A DNA stretch of 64,000 bases, from contig CBDDII010000002.1 of the NCBI GenBank assembly GCA_965228905.1, forward strand, positions 682,001 to 746,000. Reading direction: 5' to 3'. Under the pieces are notes generated by a model. The model saw nothing but the letters and a program-made list of their open reading frames with translations, made no database searches and was not told the origin of the DNA. The DNA is from CALKXV01 sp965228905 (GTDB lineage Bacteria; Pseudomonadota; Alphaproteobacteria; Rhodobacterales; Rhodobacteraceae). Each line of letters begins with the position of its first letter. Position 1 is the stretch's first letter. Position numbers and translations under genes: made by a program. Shown in pieces: positions 1 through 7,736 of this stretch.

Positions 1-85
1 TGATGATGACATCGACCGCCGAGAAGCAGACCGAGGCGAACATGGCCCAGAAGGCTCCTATCAGGGGGGCGTTGTCGGTATACAT
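1..85 (-). CDS. N-terminal fragment of a probable DMT/EamA-type membrane transporter (runs off the window)
   Basis: The reverse strand from an ATG at 85 reads MYTDNAPLIGAFWAMFASVC and stays open to the window edge (28 codons). A short polar N-terminus followed by a hydrophobic helix with small residues, and the segment FSAVDVII, resembles the first membrane segment of EamA/RhaT-type drug/metabolite transporters. A GAAAG stretch sits about 5 bases upstream as a weak ribosome binding site. With so little sequence the family is only a guess; that it is a membrane protein is more secure. Confidence 0.5.
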   Translation of the reverse strand, partial: MYTDNAPLIGAFWAMFASVCFSAVDVII

Positions 86-175
86 CTTTCGGGGCTTTCC
101 TTTGTCACCGTCCTAGTGCCTGCGTGGCGGGCGGGAAAGGGGAAATCCTTGCGCCGCCTCCGGCGTCGCCGGGGC

Positions 176-247
176 AGGGGGAGCGCCGCTCCCCCTCTGG
201 GCGTATGGCCCATTCACCCCCTGGGGCGTATTTTCGAAACGGTGAAG
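176..247 (+). repeat. Hairpin plus dispersed-repeat core, copy 1 of 8
   Basis: A 9-bp stem (176-184 with 188-196, loop GCC) is followed by the degenerate core cgtattttcgaaacggtgaag at 227-247 (first 20 bases match the other copies). It lies between two minus-strand genes and belongs to the element family also found at 11844, 19720, 20808, 26441, 29714, 38359 and 53962. Confidence 0.7.
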
Positions 248-251
248 GCCC

Positions 252-698
252 TCAGTGTTGTTCTGTAGATGCCAGAGCGCGGTCGAGGGCGGAAAGGAAA
301 CGCGACCTGTCCGCCTTTGAAAAGGCCTTGCCGCCCCCTTGGCGGAAGGGATCGGCGGCGCGGAGGTCGGCGGCGAGATCGCGCATGGCCAGCGTTTCGC
401 CGATGTTGCGCGGGCTCAGCGCCTCGCCGTTCGGTTTCAGGACCTTGGCACCGGCTTCGACGCATTTGGCTGCGAGCGGAATGTCGTTGGTGACGACCAC
501 GTCGCCGTCACCGGCCTGTTCGGCGATCCACTTGTCGGCCTCGTCGGGGCCTTCGGCGACGAAGACGCTTTCGATCAGGGGATTGGGCGAGGGCCGGATG
601 CCGCCGTTCGAGACCATCTTCACCGTCACCTTGCGACGGGTGGCGACGGTTTCCACCTCGGCCTTGACCGGGCAGGCGTCGGCATCGACGTAGATCAC
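252..698 (-). CDS. YaiI/YqxD family protein (UPF0178, DUF188)
   Basis: 148 residues, the usual length of the family. The N-terminus MIYVDADACPVK carries the conserved acidic DADACP motif (residues 5-10) of this PIN-like, probably metal-binding fold; VVTNDIPLA (about 69-77) is a second conserved acidic segment. The biochemical role of the family is unknown. Its ATG overlaps the stop of the formylglutathione hydrolase gene by four bases (ATGA), so it is probably translated from the same message. Family assignment is firm, function is not. Confidence 0.9.
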   Translation of the reverse strand: MIYVDADACPVKAEVETVATRRKVTVKMVSNGGIRPSPNPLIESVFVAEGPDEADKWIAEQAGDGDVVVTNDIPLAAKCVEAGAKVLKPNGEALSPRNIGETLAMRDLAADLRAADPFRQGGGKAFSKADRSRFLSALDRALASTEQH

Positions 699-1522
699 GA
701 CCAGAGCGCCTCGGCATGGAAGGCGACGTGGTCTTCCATGAAGGTGGAGACGAAGAAATAGCTGTGGTCATAACCCTTTTGCAGGCGAAGCGTGGCTTCG
801 CTGCGCCGGGTGGCGAGGGCTGCGGCGAGGCTTTCGGTCTTCAGCAGATCGCCGAACTGGTCATCGGTGCCGGTGTCGATCAGGATGGGAAGGTCGAGCG
901 CGCCTTTGGCAACAAGCTCGGTCGCGTCGTGGTCCGCGCCTGCCTCGACCGAGCCAAGGTAGGCGGTGAACTGTTTCTGCCCCCAGTCGCTGGCCGTCGG
1001 GTTGCAGATCGGCGCGAAGGCGGACACGGAACGGAAACGTCCCGGCGATTTGGCGGCAAGGGTCAGCGCACCGTGGCCACCCATGGAATGGCCGGTGATC
1101 GACTGGCGGGTGGGATCGAGGGCGAACTCGGCAAACAGCAATTCGGTCAGGTCCTTCAGGATGTAGCTTTCCATCTTGAAGTGATCGGCCCAGGGCGCTT
1201 CCGTGGCGTCTATATAGAACCCGGCGCCTTGCCCGAGGTCATAAGCCTCGTCATCGGCGACACCTTCGCCGCGCGGTGAGGTGTCGGGGAAGACCAGCGC
1301 GATCCCCTGTTCCGCCGCCCAGGCCTGTGCGCCCGCCTTGGTCATGGCGTTTTCGTGGGTGCAGGTCAGGCCCGAAAGATACCAAAGCAGGGGAACCTGG
1401 CCGTCTGTCGCCTCTTCAGGCAGGAACAGGCCGAAGGTCATGTCGGTGCCTGTGGCGGCGCTTTCGTGGGCGTAAACGCCTTGGGTGCCTCCAAAACATC
1501 TGTTTTCGCTGACGGTTTCCAT
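695..1522 (-). CDS. fghA: S-formylglutathione hydrolase
   Basis: 275 residues, standard for the esterase-D-like alpha/beta hydrolase that cleaves S-formylglutathione to formate and glutathione, the second step of glutathione-dependent formaldehyde detoxification in the cytoplasm. Visible features are the oxyanion segment LSGLTCTHEN (49-58), the nucleophile elbow GHSMGG with Ser146, a late Asp in DTGTDDQF and the catalytic His in GYDHSYF. An AEC transporter gene lies 9 bases upstream and yaiI overlaps downstream. The partner adhI/flhA is not in the window. The assignment over other esterases rests on the full set of conserved family motifs. Confidence 0.93.
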   Translation of the reverse strand: METVSENRCFGGTQGVYAHESAATGTDMTFGLFLPEEATDGQVPLLWYLSGLTCTHENAMTKAGAQAWAAEQGIALVFPDTSPRGEGVADDEAYDLGQGAGFYIDATEAPWADHFKMESYILKDLTELLFAEFALDPTRQSITGHSMGGHGALTLAAKSPGRFRSVSAFAPICNPTASDWGQKQFTAYLGSVEAGADHDATELVAKGALDLPILIDTGTDDQFGDLLKTESLAAALATRRSEATLRLQKGYDHSYFFVSTFMEDHVAFHAEALWS

Positions 1523-1531
1523 GACGGCTCC

Positions 1532-2461
1532 TTAAAGGGTTTCGATCCAGGCGATCACGGCGGCGACGGTGACCACGGAAAGCGTGGTGGAGACCAGGAT
1601 CGAGGCCGAGACCCGCGTGGGGGCGACTTTGTAGTGTTGTGCAAGGATGAAGATGTTGCCCGCGACCGGCAGGGCGGCAGAGGCGATCATCACCTTGGCG
1701 GCGAAGGGTTCCACCGGCCAGATCAACAGGGCCGCGATGGCCACGGCGGCGGGATGGAGGAACAGTTTGCAGACGGATATCCAGAGTGCGACGGACATGC
1801 GCTCGGCGGATTTCGACGCCAGCGATGCGCCGATGGCGAAGAGTGCGCCGGGGGTCGCCGCCGCGCCCAGCATGGTCAGGAATTCGTTCGCCGGTGTCGG
1901 CATGGGCAGCGAAAAGGATGACCAGATCAGGCCAAGGACGATCGCGACAATCATCGGGTTTTTCACAAGGCCCATCAGCACGGTGCCGACGATCGCGGGC
2001 GACAGCCCCCCTCCGCGCGACCCGGTGATGAGGATCACGATCAGGCTGGAAAACACGATCAGGTCGACCGACAGCATCATGATGATCGGGGCAACCGCGT
2101 CGGGTCCGAACAACAGGGCAAGCATGGGAATGCCAAGAAAACCGATGTTGCCGATGACCGCGCATTGCGCCTCGACCGCCGCTTCGGCCACGGGGACGCG
2201 GCGGAACATGGCGACGGCGGTTGCAAAGACATAGACGGTGACGGTCGCGGCGAGATAGGCCTTTACGAAGGTCCAATCCAGAACGTCGCCCAGTTCCAGC
2301 GTGGCGGCAAAGCGAAAGATCATCGCCGACAGCGCGAAGTAGAAGACGAACTTTGTCAGATAAGCGGTGGCTTCCTCGGTAAAGAAACGGGTGCGACCCG
2401 CCCAGTAGCCAAGACCGATCAGCGCAAAGAAGGGCAGGGTTTTCAGGAAGATTTCCCACAT
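1532..2461 (-). CDS. AEC (auxin efflux carrier) family transporter
   Basis: 309 residues, nearly all hydrophobic with about ten membrane segments. The start MWEIFLKTLPFFALIGLGYW and the repeated small-residue helices (for example PVAGNIFILA near 275) match bacterial AEC permeases of the malonate/malate/auxin-efflux type. The substrate cannot be read from sequence. It is the likely first gene of a run with fghA (9-base gap) and yaiI; a LacI-type regulator gene ends 51 bases upstream on the same strand. Confidence 0.88.
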   Translation of the reverse strand: MWEIFLKTLPFFALIGLGYWAGRTRFFTEEATAYLTKFVFYFALSAMIFRFAATLELGDVLDWTFVKAYLAATVTVYVFATAVAMFRRVPVAEAAVEAQCAVIGNIGFLGIPMLALLFGPDAVAPIIMMLSVDLIVFSSLIVILITGSRGGGLSPAIVGTVLMGLVKNPMIVAIVLGLIWSSFSLPMPTPANEFLTMLGAAATPGALFAIGASLASKSAERMSVALWISVCKLFLHPAAVAIAALLIWPVEPFAAKVMIASAALPVAGNIFILAQHYKVAPTRVSASILVSTTLSVVTVAAVIAWIETL

Positions 2462-2512
2462 GGGCTTTCGCTAGCACGCCCTTGTCAGGGCGGAAAGTGC
2501 GATTGCGCCGGA

Positions 2513-3526
2513 TCAGAGACTTTGCGGGGTAACGACGGTGAACCGGCTGGGGGCGGTTTCGATTTCGTCGGGTAACATGCGGTGGTGGTGCAGCATGATC
2601 TGGGCGGCGGTGCGGGCATCCTGCCTGAGGTCGTGGTCGATCACGAAGGTGAGTTTTCCTTGTTCCAGAAGGCGACGGTTGGTCCGGTCCAAATCGTGGG
2701 CGGCGAAGAATCGCAAGGGGCGGGCGGCGTTCCTGAAGGCTTCGATAACAGCCTTGTTTGCCCCGCCCGGGGAATAGACGGCCTCGATCCGGGGGTGACG
2801 CGCCAGGGTCTCTTCGACGATGCCGCGCGTACTGGCGTTGACGCCCATGCCTTCGGCGGAACGATGGACCGCGATGGCGGGGGCAAGGGTTGCGAACTCG
2901 GCCTCGAACCCCTTCGCGCGGTCGGCCTCTCCTGCGAACCGCGTGCTGGAGAGGGTAATCAACACGTCGCAGCTATGCCCCGACAGCATCGGGGCGAGCA
3001 GACCGGCGGCAGTGGCACCCGCCTTGCGGTTGTCGATGCCGATATAGGCAAGGCGGGTGTCGGGTGGTTGATCGGTGACAAAGGTGGCAACCGGAATGTT
3101 GTTGGCCATCAGGGTGCGCGCGGCTTCGGCAATGTCAGCTGTTGCGGGGGCCTTCAGGATCACGCCGTGGCTGCCGCGCCTGCGGATCGTGGAGAGAAGA
3201 CGACAGAGGTCGGCCTCGTTCCAGCGTTCGGTCATGTGAAACCGGACGGTGACATTTGCGGGGCGAAGGGCGGGCAATTCGGCCTCGAAGGCGCGGCGCA
3301 CGGCCTCGGCAAAGCGCGCGGGCGCTTCCATGACCACGTCCAGCGACAGACGTTTTCCGGAAATGCTTGCCGCACCATATTGCCGTTCCAACTCGCGGAT
3401 CGCGGCCTTGACGCGGGCACGGGTGGTGGCACGCACGCCGGGTCGGTCGTTCAGTACGCGGTCGATTGTGGCCAGGCTGAGACCGGCCTGAAAGGCGACT
3501 TCCTTCATCGGGAACGGATAACTCAT
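2513..3526 (-). CDS. LacI family transcriptional regulator
   Basis: 337 residues. An N-terminal LacI helix-turn-helix (residues 7-30, MKEVAFQAGLSLATIDRVLN) with hinge is followed by a type-I periplasmic-binding-like domain (about 60-335), so it should be a ligand-responsive repressor. It is divergent from the PhyH-type dioxygenase gene across a 90-base gap, which suggests it controls that gene, its own gene, or both. The ligand is unknown; the family commonly senses sugars or other small metabolites. Confidence 0.93.
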   Translation of the reverse strand: MSYPFPMKEVAFQAGLSLATIDRVLNDRPGVRATTRARVKAAIRELERQYGAASISGKRLSLDVVMEAPARFAEAVRRAFEAELPALRPANVTVRFHMTERWNEADLCRLLSTIRRRGSHGVILKAPATADIAEAARTLMANNIPVATFVTDQPPDTRLAYIGIDNRKAGATAAGLLAPMLSGHSCDVLITLSSTRFAGEADRAKGFEAEFATLAPAIAVHRSAEGMGVNASTRGIVEETLARHPRIEAVYSPGGANKAVIEAFRNAARPLRFFAAHDLDRTNRRLLEQGKLTFVIDHDLRQDARTAAQIMLHHHRMLPDEIETAPSRFTVVTPQSL

Positions 3527-3592
3527 GGCGGTATTCTGAGGTGTTTTTGAGGTATTTTCCAGTCAAATCGCAGCTTGGGCCGGGGTAGTGTC

Positions 3593-3603
3593 GGTTTGAA
3601 ACC
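3593..3603. promoter_or_regulatory. Candidate operator between the LacI regulator and the dioxygenase gene
   Basis: An 11-base palindrome GGTTTGAAACC is centred on 3598, 14 bases before the dioxygenase start codon and inside the 90-base divergent gap. Short odd-length palindromes are plausible LacI-type half-site arrangements, but there is no second copy and no clear promoter alignment, so this is a weak suggestion. Confidence 0.25.
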
Positions 3604-3616
3604 AAGGGAGGTTCCA

Positions 3617-4795
3617 ATGGATGCACAAAGCTTGACAAGCCAACGTCGATCAACCGTCTGGCTGGACGGTTCGGCGGGTGATTTCGATGCGTTTCAATCA
3701 CTTGTGGGTAAGGAGACTCGCGCCTCGGACTGGCCCCTGGCCGCTGCGATTGCCGAGAACGTCCCGGTTTATGACGGCGATTTCGTGCGGCGCGAGGCGG
3801 AAAACCCGCAAGACCTCTTGTCCGAGTGGAACACGGTGTTCGAAAGCGGGCCAGGGATTATCGTGATCAAGGGCGGCATGGCGGACACGGGCGTTGTCGA
3901 TGATGCCACGGCGATTTTCGACCGCATCATCGAAGCCGAGCGCGCAGAAGGGTCCGGCGGGGGAGATCACTTTGCCAAACCGGGTGCGAATGACCGGGTG
4001 TGGAACGCCGCCGAAAAGCACTGCATCGCGGAGCCGAGCAATTTCGCGGCTTACTACGCCAGCGACGCCATCGCTCTGGCCTCCCGCGCCTGGCTGGGGC
4101 GGGGCTATCAACTGACGGCCCAGGTCAACCGGGTGAACCCCGGCGGGGCGGCGCAGACCGCGCACCGCGACTATCACCTCGGGTTCATGAACGCGGATCA
4201 GCTTCAGACCTATCCGGTTCAGGCGCACCGGTTCTCGCCGGGGCTGACATTGCAAGGGGCGGTCGCCCACTGCGACATGCCTCTGGAAAGCGGGCCGACG
4301 ATGCTCTTGCCCTATTCGCAGACTTTCCTTGAAGGCTATGTCGCCTTCAACCGTCCGGAGTTTCAGGCCTATTTCGCTGAACATCACGTTCAATTGCCGC
4401 TTGAGAAAGGGGACGTCTTGTTCTTCAGCCCGGCGGTGATGCACGGGGCGGGGACAAATCATTCCCAGGCGATCCAGCGCATGGCGAACCTGTTGCAGGT
4501 CAGTTCCGCCTTCGGACGGTCACTTGAAAGCGTGAACCGGTCGAAGATGGCAAAGGCGCTTTATCCGGTGCTGGCCGATGGCGACGGGACACTCGGCGCG
4601 GGCGGCGTTTCGAACGTCATCGCGGCTTCGGCAGAAGGTTATGCTTTCCCGACGAACCTTGACCGAGACCCGCCCGTCGGCGGGTTGATCCCGCTCAGCC
4701 AGGCCGAATTGATGCAACAATTCCTGGATGAGGGGCGTTCGGCAGAGGACTGGAATGCTGAGGTTGACGCAATGGACACCCGCCGTCAGCCCTGA
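3617..4795 (+). CDS. Phytanoyl-CoA dioxygenase (PhyH) family protein
   Basis: 392 residues from the ATG at 3617, chosen because GGGAGG lies about 7 bases upstream; an in-frame extension to 3575 has no ribosome binding site. The Fe(II)/2-oxoglutarate facial triad is visible: His183 and Asp185 in AHRDYHLGF and a distal His276 in MHGAGTNHS, with Arg288 as a possible 2-oxoglutarate ligand. It is therefore a probable cytoplasmic hydroxylase. The substrate is unknown. The divergent LacI regulator suggests induction by a small nutrient-derived ligand. Confidence 0.87.
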   Translation: MDAQSLTSQRRSTVWLDGSAGDFDAFQSLVGKETRASDWPLAAAIAENVPVYDGDFVRREAENPQDLLSEWNTVFESGPGIIVIKGGMADTGVVDDATAIFDRIIEAERAEGSGGGDHFAKPGANDRVWNAAEKHCIAEPSNFAAYYASDAIALASRAWLGRGYQLTAQVNRVNPGGAAQTAHRDYHLGFMNADQLQTYPVQAHRFSPGLTLQGAVAHCDMPLESGPTMLLPYSQTFLEGYVAFNRPEFQAYFAEHHVQLPLEKGDVLFFSPAVMHGAGTNHSQAIQRMANLLQVSSAFGRSLESVNRSKMAKALYPVLADGDGTLGAGGVSNVIAASAEGYAFPTNLDRDPPVGGLIPLSQAELMQQFLDEGRSAEDWNAEVDAMDTRRQP

Positions 4796-4817
4796 CCCTG
4801 CACCTCCATTGACCCAA

Positions 4818-4884
4818 AAATATCCCGGGTGGGTCCGGGAGGGTAGAACCCTCCCGACGGGTCGCCCCGCGAAAGCGGGGCGAC
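4818..4884 (+). terminator. Double hairpin between convergent genes
   Basis: Two strong stems occur between the dioxygenase gene and the convergent VWA gene: 4836-4844 with 4848-4856 (9 bp, loop AGA) and 4861-4870 with 4875-4884 (10 bp, GAAA tetraloop). They are preceded by AAATAT at 4818. Neither is followed by a clean T-run, so intrinsic termination is uncertain. The first hairpin resembles two elements near 63.3-63.5 kb that also start with AAATAT and a G-rich spacer. Confidence 0.55.
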
Positions 4885-4923
4885 AAACATGTCACTCTTT
4901 ACACCTACTGCTCGATCCGATGG

Positions 4924-6996
4924 TCAGCGCGAAAGGCTGTCGGCCAGACGCATCAATGTCACGGCCTCGGCGCGATAGCCGAAAGGATCGTCGCCCTTGG
5001 CGTCCTGGGCCAGCGCGATGGCGTCGTCCCATTCCCAGCCGTTGAGGAACGTCCCGCCGCGCAGAAGCTCTCCGAACCCGGCCATGGCGATGGAGAACCG
5101 CACCTCGGGGTCTGCTGTCGTCGCCTCGGCCCCGATCGGCGTTTCGATCAGGATGCTGGTATCCTCGCCGGGGCGCTTGTAGCGGAGCTTGAAGAACCCC
5201 AGTTCTTCGGATGCCGTTGTGGCCTGGGCCACCTCCTCGGCGCTGTAGCGCAGGGGCCCGTTGCGGATCGCGTCCGAGCCGACAGGGGTCACTTCGTAAA
5301 GTGCCGTCACCCTATGGCCCGCCCCGATGTCGCCTGCATCCACCCGGTCGTTGTTGAAATCCTCGCGGTTCAGCGCCCGGGTTTCATAGCCGATCAGCCG
5401 GTATTCGGCGATCTGCGCCGGGTTGAACTCCACCTGGATTTTCACATCATTGGCAATCGGGAAGAGTGCGCCGGTCAGTTGATCGACCAGCACCTTGCGC
5501 GCCTCGGACAGGGTGTCGATGTAAGCCGCCTGACCGTTGCCGTTCTGGGCCAGCGCCTGCATCGTGGCGTCGTCAAGGTTGCCGCGCCCAAAGCCAAGGA
5601 CGGAAAGGTAGGTGCCCGTGTCGCGCTTGTCGGCGATGAAATCCTTCAGGGCCTGGGGGTCGGACAGGCCGACATTGAAATCCCCGTCGGTGGCAAGGAT
5701 CACGCGGGTCACCTCGCCGTCACCGGCCATGCCCTCGGCCACCTGGTAGGCTTGCTGCAACCCGGCCTGGCCCGCGGTGGAACCTCCCGCCTCCAGCCGA
5801 TCCAAGGCGGCAAGGATGGTCTGGCGTTCACCGGCGGGGGTGGGCTCCAAAACCTGCCCGGCCGAGCCTGCATAGGTGACGATGGAGATCTCGTCTTCGG
5901 GGCGCAGTTCCGACAGCATCAGACGGAAGCTCTGTTTCAAAAGCGGCAGCTTGTTGGCGTATTGCATACTTCCCGAGGTGTCGATCAGGAAGACAAGGTT
6001 CAGGGGCGCACGGTCTTCGATGGCAGGCAGTTCGCCCTGGATGCCGATATGGACAAGGTTCGTGCCGTCGTTCCACGGCGTCGGCGTCACGCTGATCGTC
6101 GGCTGGAAGGGGTGCGCGCCGTCCGGGGCCGGGTAGGCATAGGGGAAATAGTTGATGATCTCTTCCACGCGGACGGCCTCGCGCGGCGGCAGGTGGCCCG
6201 ACATGAGTGACGAGCGCACGACGCTGTAAGAGGCCGTGTCGACGTCGATAGAGAAGGTCGAAACGGGGTCTTCGGACGTGACCTTCAAGGGATTTGTCGG
6301 AGCGTTGGCGAATGCCTCGGTGTCGCTTTCGGGGGTAACGACGGGCGGGACAACGATCCGGTCATTCAGGCGAGGGGCCGGGTGGGCGCGCATGATGGAC
6401 TCGCGGCCAATCAGGGATCTTGTCTGGGGTTGCGCGGCCACGCTCTGGTTCGCCTTCGCGGCCCGTGTCGGGGCGGCGGTGTCGGCATCGGCGAGACCGA
6501 TGGCGGGTTCTTCCATGACGGGTTCTTCAAACATCACCTCGCCGTCGAGAGGATCGTTGCCATCAAAGGGCAGACTTTCCATGCTGGCGGTTTCGTCGGA
6601 TTCAGTCGGTTCGGGCAGAAAGCGTTCTTCCATGACCACGAGGTCGTTGGTTGAGGAACTTTCGACAGCGCGCCTTTCCCTGATTTTGATGTCATCTGGC
6701 AAAACCAGCGGTTCAAATCCGCTACCCGGGGGAAACACGACAAAGCCGACTGCGATAAGCGCGGTCGTGGCGGTAAGGCCTGCAAGGGCATTTCTGGTTC
6801 TATGCATTCTTCCAACTCCATTCAGAAAGCGGCCCATTAGGCCTGTCTGAATGGTCTGACGCGCCCCGCTGCGCGATCCTTGGCGAAGGGCGAAATTTTT
6901 TTCCGCCTGCGCGATGTTTTCGCGTTTCCGGGTGTCATCCGGCGCGGGGGTCTGGGCGTCAAAGGCCCGTTTCAGATCGTCAAGCTCGTCGGTCAT
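4924..6996 (-). CDS. Membrane-anchored von Willebrand factor A domain protein (YfbK-like)
   Basis: 690 residues. Order: a charged cytoplasmic N-terminus (1-65), one membrane segment (about 70-88), an acidic low-complexity linker (110-235), the vWF_A N-terminal region (about 240-330), a VWA domain with an intact MIDAS motif DTSGS (339-343), and a C-terminal DUF3520-like region. The bulk should be periplasmic. Its ATG overlaps the stop of the ECF sigma gene (ATGA). The coupling and topology suggest the N-terminus could act on the sigma factor, but no recognised anti-sigma domain is evident. YfbK-type proteins often sit next to ECF sigma genes; their role is poorly known. Confidence 0.88.
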   Translation of the reverse strand: MTDELDDLKRAFDAQTPAPDDTRKRENIAQAEKNFALRQGSRSGARQTIQTGLMGRFLNGVGRMHRTRNALAGLTATTALIAVGFVVFPPGSGFEPLVLPDDIKIRERRAVESSSTNDLVVMEERFLPEPTESDETASMESLPFDGNDPLDGEVMFEEPVMEEPAIGLADADTAAPTRAAKANQSVAAQPQTRSLIGRESIMRAHPAPRLNDRIVVPPVVTPESDTEAFANAPTNPLKVTSEDPVSTFSIDVDTASYSVVRSSLMSGHLPPREAVRVEEIINYFPYAYPAPDGAHPFQPTISVTPTPWNDGTNLVHIGIQGELPAIEDRAPLNLVFLIDTSGSMQYANKLPLLKQSFRLMLSELRPEDEISIVTYAGSAGQVLEPTPAGERQTILAALDRLEAGGSTAGQAGLQQAYQVAEGMAGDGEVTRVILATDGDFNVGLSDPQALKDFIADKRDTGTYLSVLGFGRGNLDDATMQALAQNGNGQAAYIDTLSEARKVLVDQLTGALFPIANDVKIQVEFNPAQIAEYRLIGYETRALNREDFNNDRVDAGDIGAGHRVTALYEVTPVGSDAIRNGPLRYSAEEVAQATTASEELGFFKLRYKRPGEDTSILIETPIGAEATTADPEVRFSIAMAGFGELLRGGTFLNGWEWDDAIALAQDAKGDDPFGYRAEAVTLMRLADSLSR

Positions 6997-7529
6997 GCGA
7001 CTTGCTCCTTCAATTCCCTGAGGCGCTTCTTGGCCTCGGATATGCGCCAGCTGATCGTACCTTCGCTGACGTCCAGAATCTGTGCCGCTTCGGCGTGGGT
7101 CATGTCGTCGAGGACAAGGGCGAGCGTGTCGCGCAGATCCTCGGGCAGGGCGCGCATGGCGGTTGTCAGCCAGTCGAGCGCCTCGGTGGTTTCTTCGGCC
7201 TCGGCCCGCCGTGCCACTTCCCAGTCACCCCAGCCTGTCGTTGCCTTCACATAGGTCGCGCGGCGGCGGCGGCGATCATGGGCGGCGTTGACCACCACGC
7301 GGTAAAGCCAGGTGGTGAAACGCGCATTGCCCCCGAACTTCTCGATCTTGCCCGGCAAATCGGTGCAGACGTCCTGTGTCAGATCCTCGGCCTCGGCCCG
7401 CGCACCGGTCAGGCGGAACGCCAGCCGGAACACCCGGTCATAGTGCCGGGTGACCAGGGCGGAAAAGGCCTTGGCATCGCCATCCGCCGCTGCCCGTGCC
7501 AGGGCTTCGTCCGAGGTTTCCATGCGCAT
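6993..7529 (-). CDS. RNA polymerase ECF sigma factor
   Basis: 178 residues from the ATG at 7529; a second ATG lies 6 bases inside, and the open frame extends upstream to 7667 across a hairpin cluster that is unlikely to be coding. Sigma-70 region 2 (about 18-85, including FTTWLYRVVVNAAHDRRRRR) and region 4 (about 115-170, with the helix-turn-helix MTHAEAAQILDVSEGTISWR) are clear. Regions 1 and 3 are absent, as in extracytoplasmic-function sigma factors. It is co-translated with the VWA membrane protein. The target regulon is unknown. Confidence 0.92.
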   Translation of the reverse strand: MRMETSDEALARAAADGDAKAFSALVTRHYDRVFRLAFRLTGARAEAEDLTQDVCTDLPGKIEKFGGNARFTTWLYRVVVNAAHDRRRRRATYVKATTGWGDWEVARRAEAEETTEALDWLTTAMRALPEDLRDTLALVLDDMTHAEAAQILDVSEGTISWRISEAKKRLRELKEQVA

Positions 7530-7578
7530 CACTACCCTATGACGCGCCTCAAAGGTCAATCCTTGGAAAAAAGTTGGG

Positions 7579-7674
7579 GCAAACTCCGTCGCGGAGTTTG
7601 CATCCGAAAACGTCGCGTTTTCGCGTCCCGAAGTCCGCCATGGACTTCGATGCGGAGTTTGCGTCAAACTCCGC
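7579..7674. repeat. Cluster of four consecutive hairpins
   Basis: Four perfect inverted repeats lie within 96 bases: 7579-7588 with 7592-7601, 7605-7612 with 7616-7623, 7629-7636 with 7642-7649, and 7652-7661 with 7665-7674. Loops are 3, 3, 5 and 3 bases. Stems 1 and 4 use nearly the same sequence (CAAACTCCG and its complement), so they can also pair with each other. The cluster lies in the divergent region between the ECF sigma gene and the lactate dehydrogenase homologue. Confidence 0.8.
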
Positions 7675-7736
7675 TTGGCGGCCCAAGTGGGGATTGGTAC
7701 AAGCTTTTGACCAATCCAATGCCGCCGAGCCCTTCA

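Noticed and set aside
7002..7736. Long in-frame plus-strand extension upstream of lldD
   Set aside because: It is antisense to the ECF sigma gene, crosses the hairpin cluster and has no similarity to the enzyme family; the lldD-like protein is complete from 7737.
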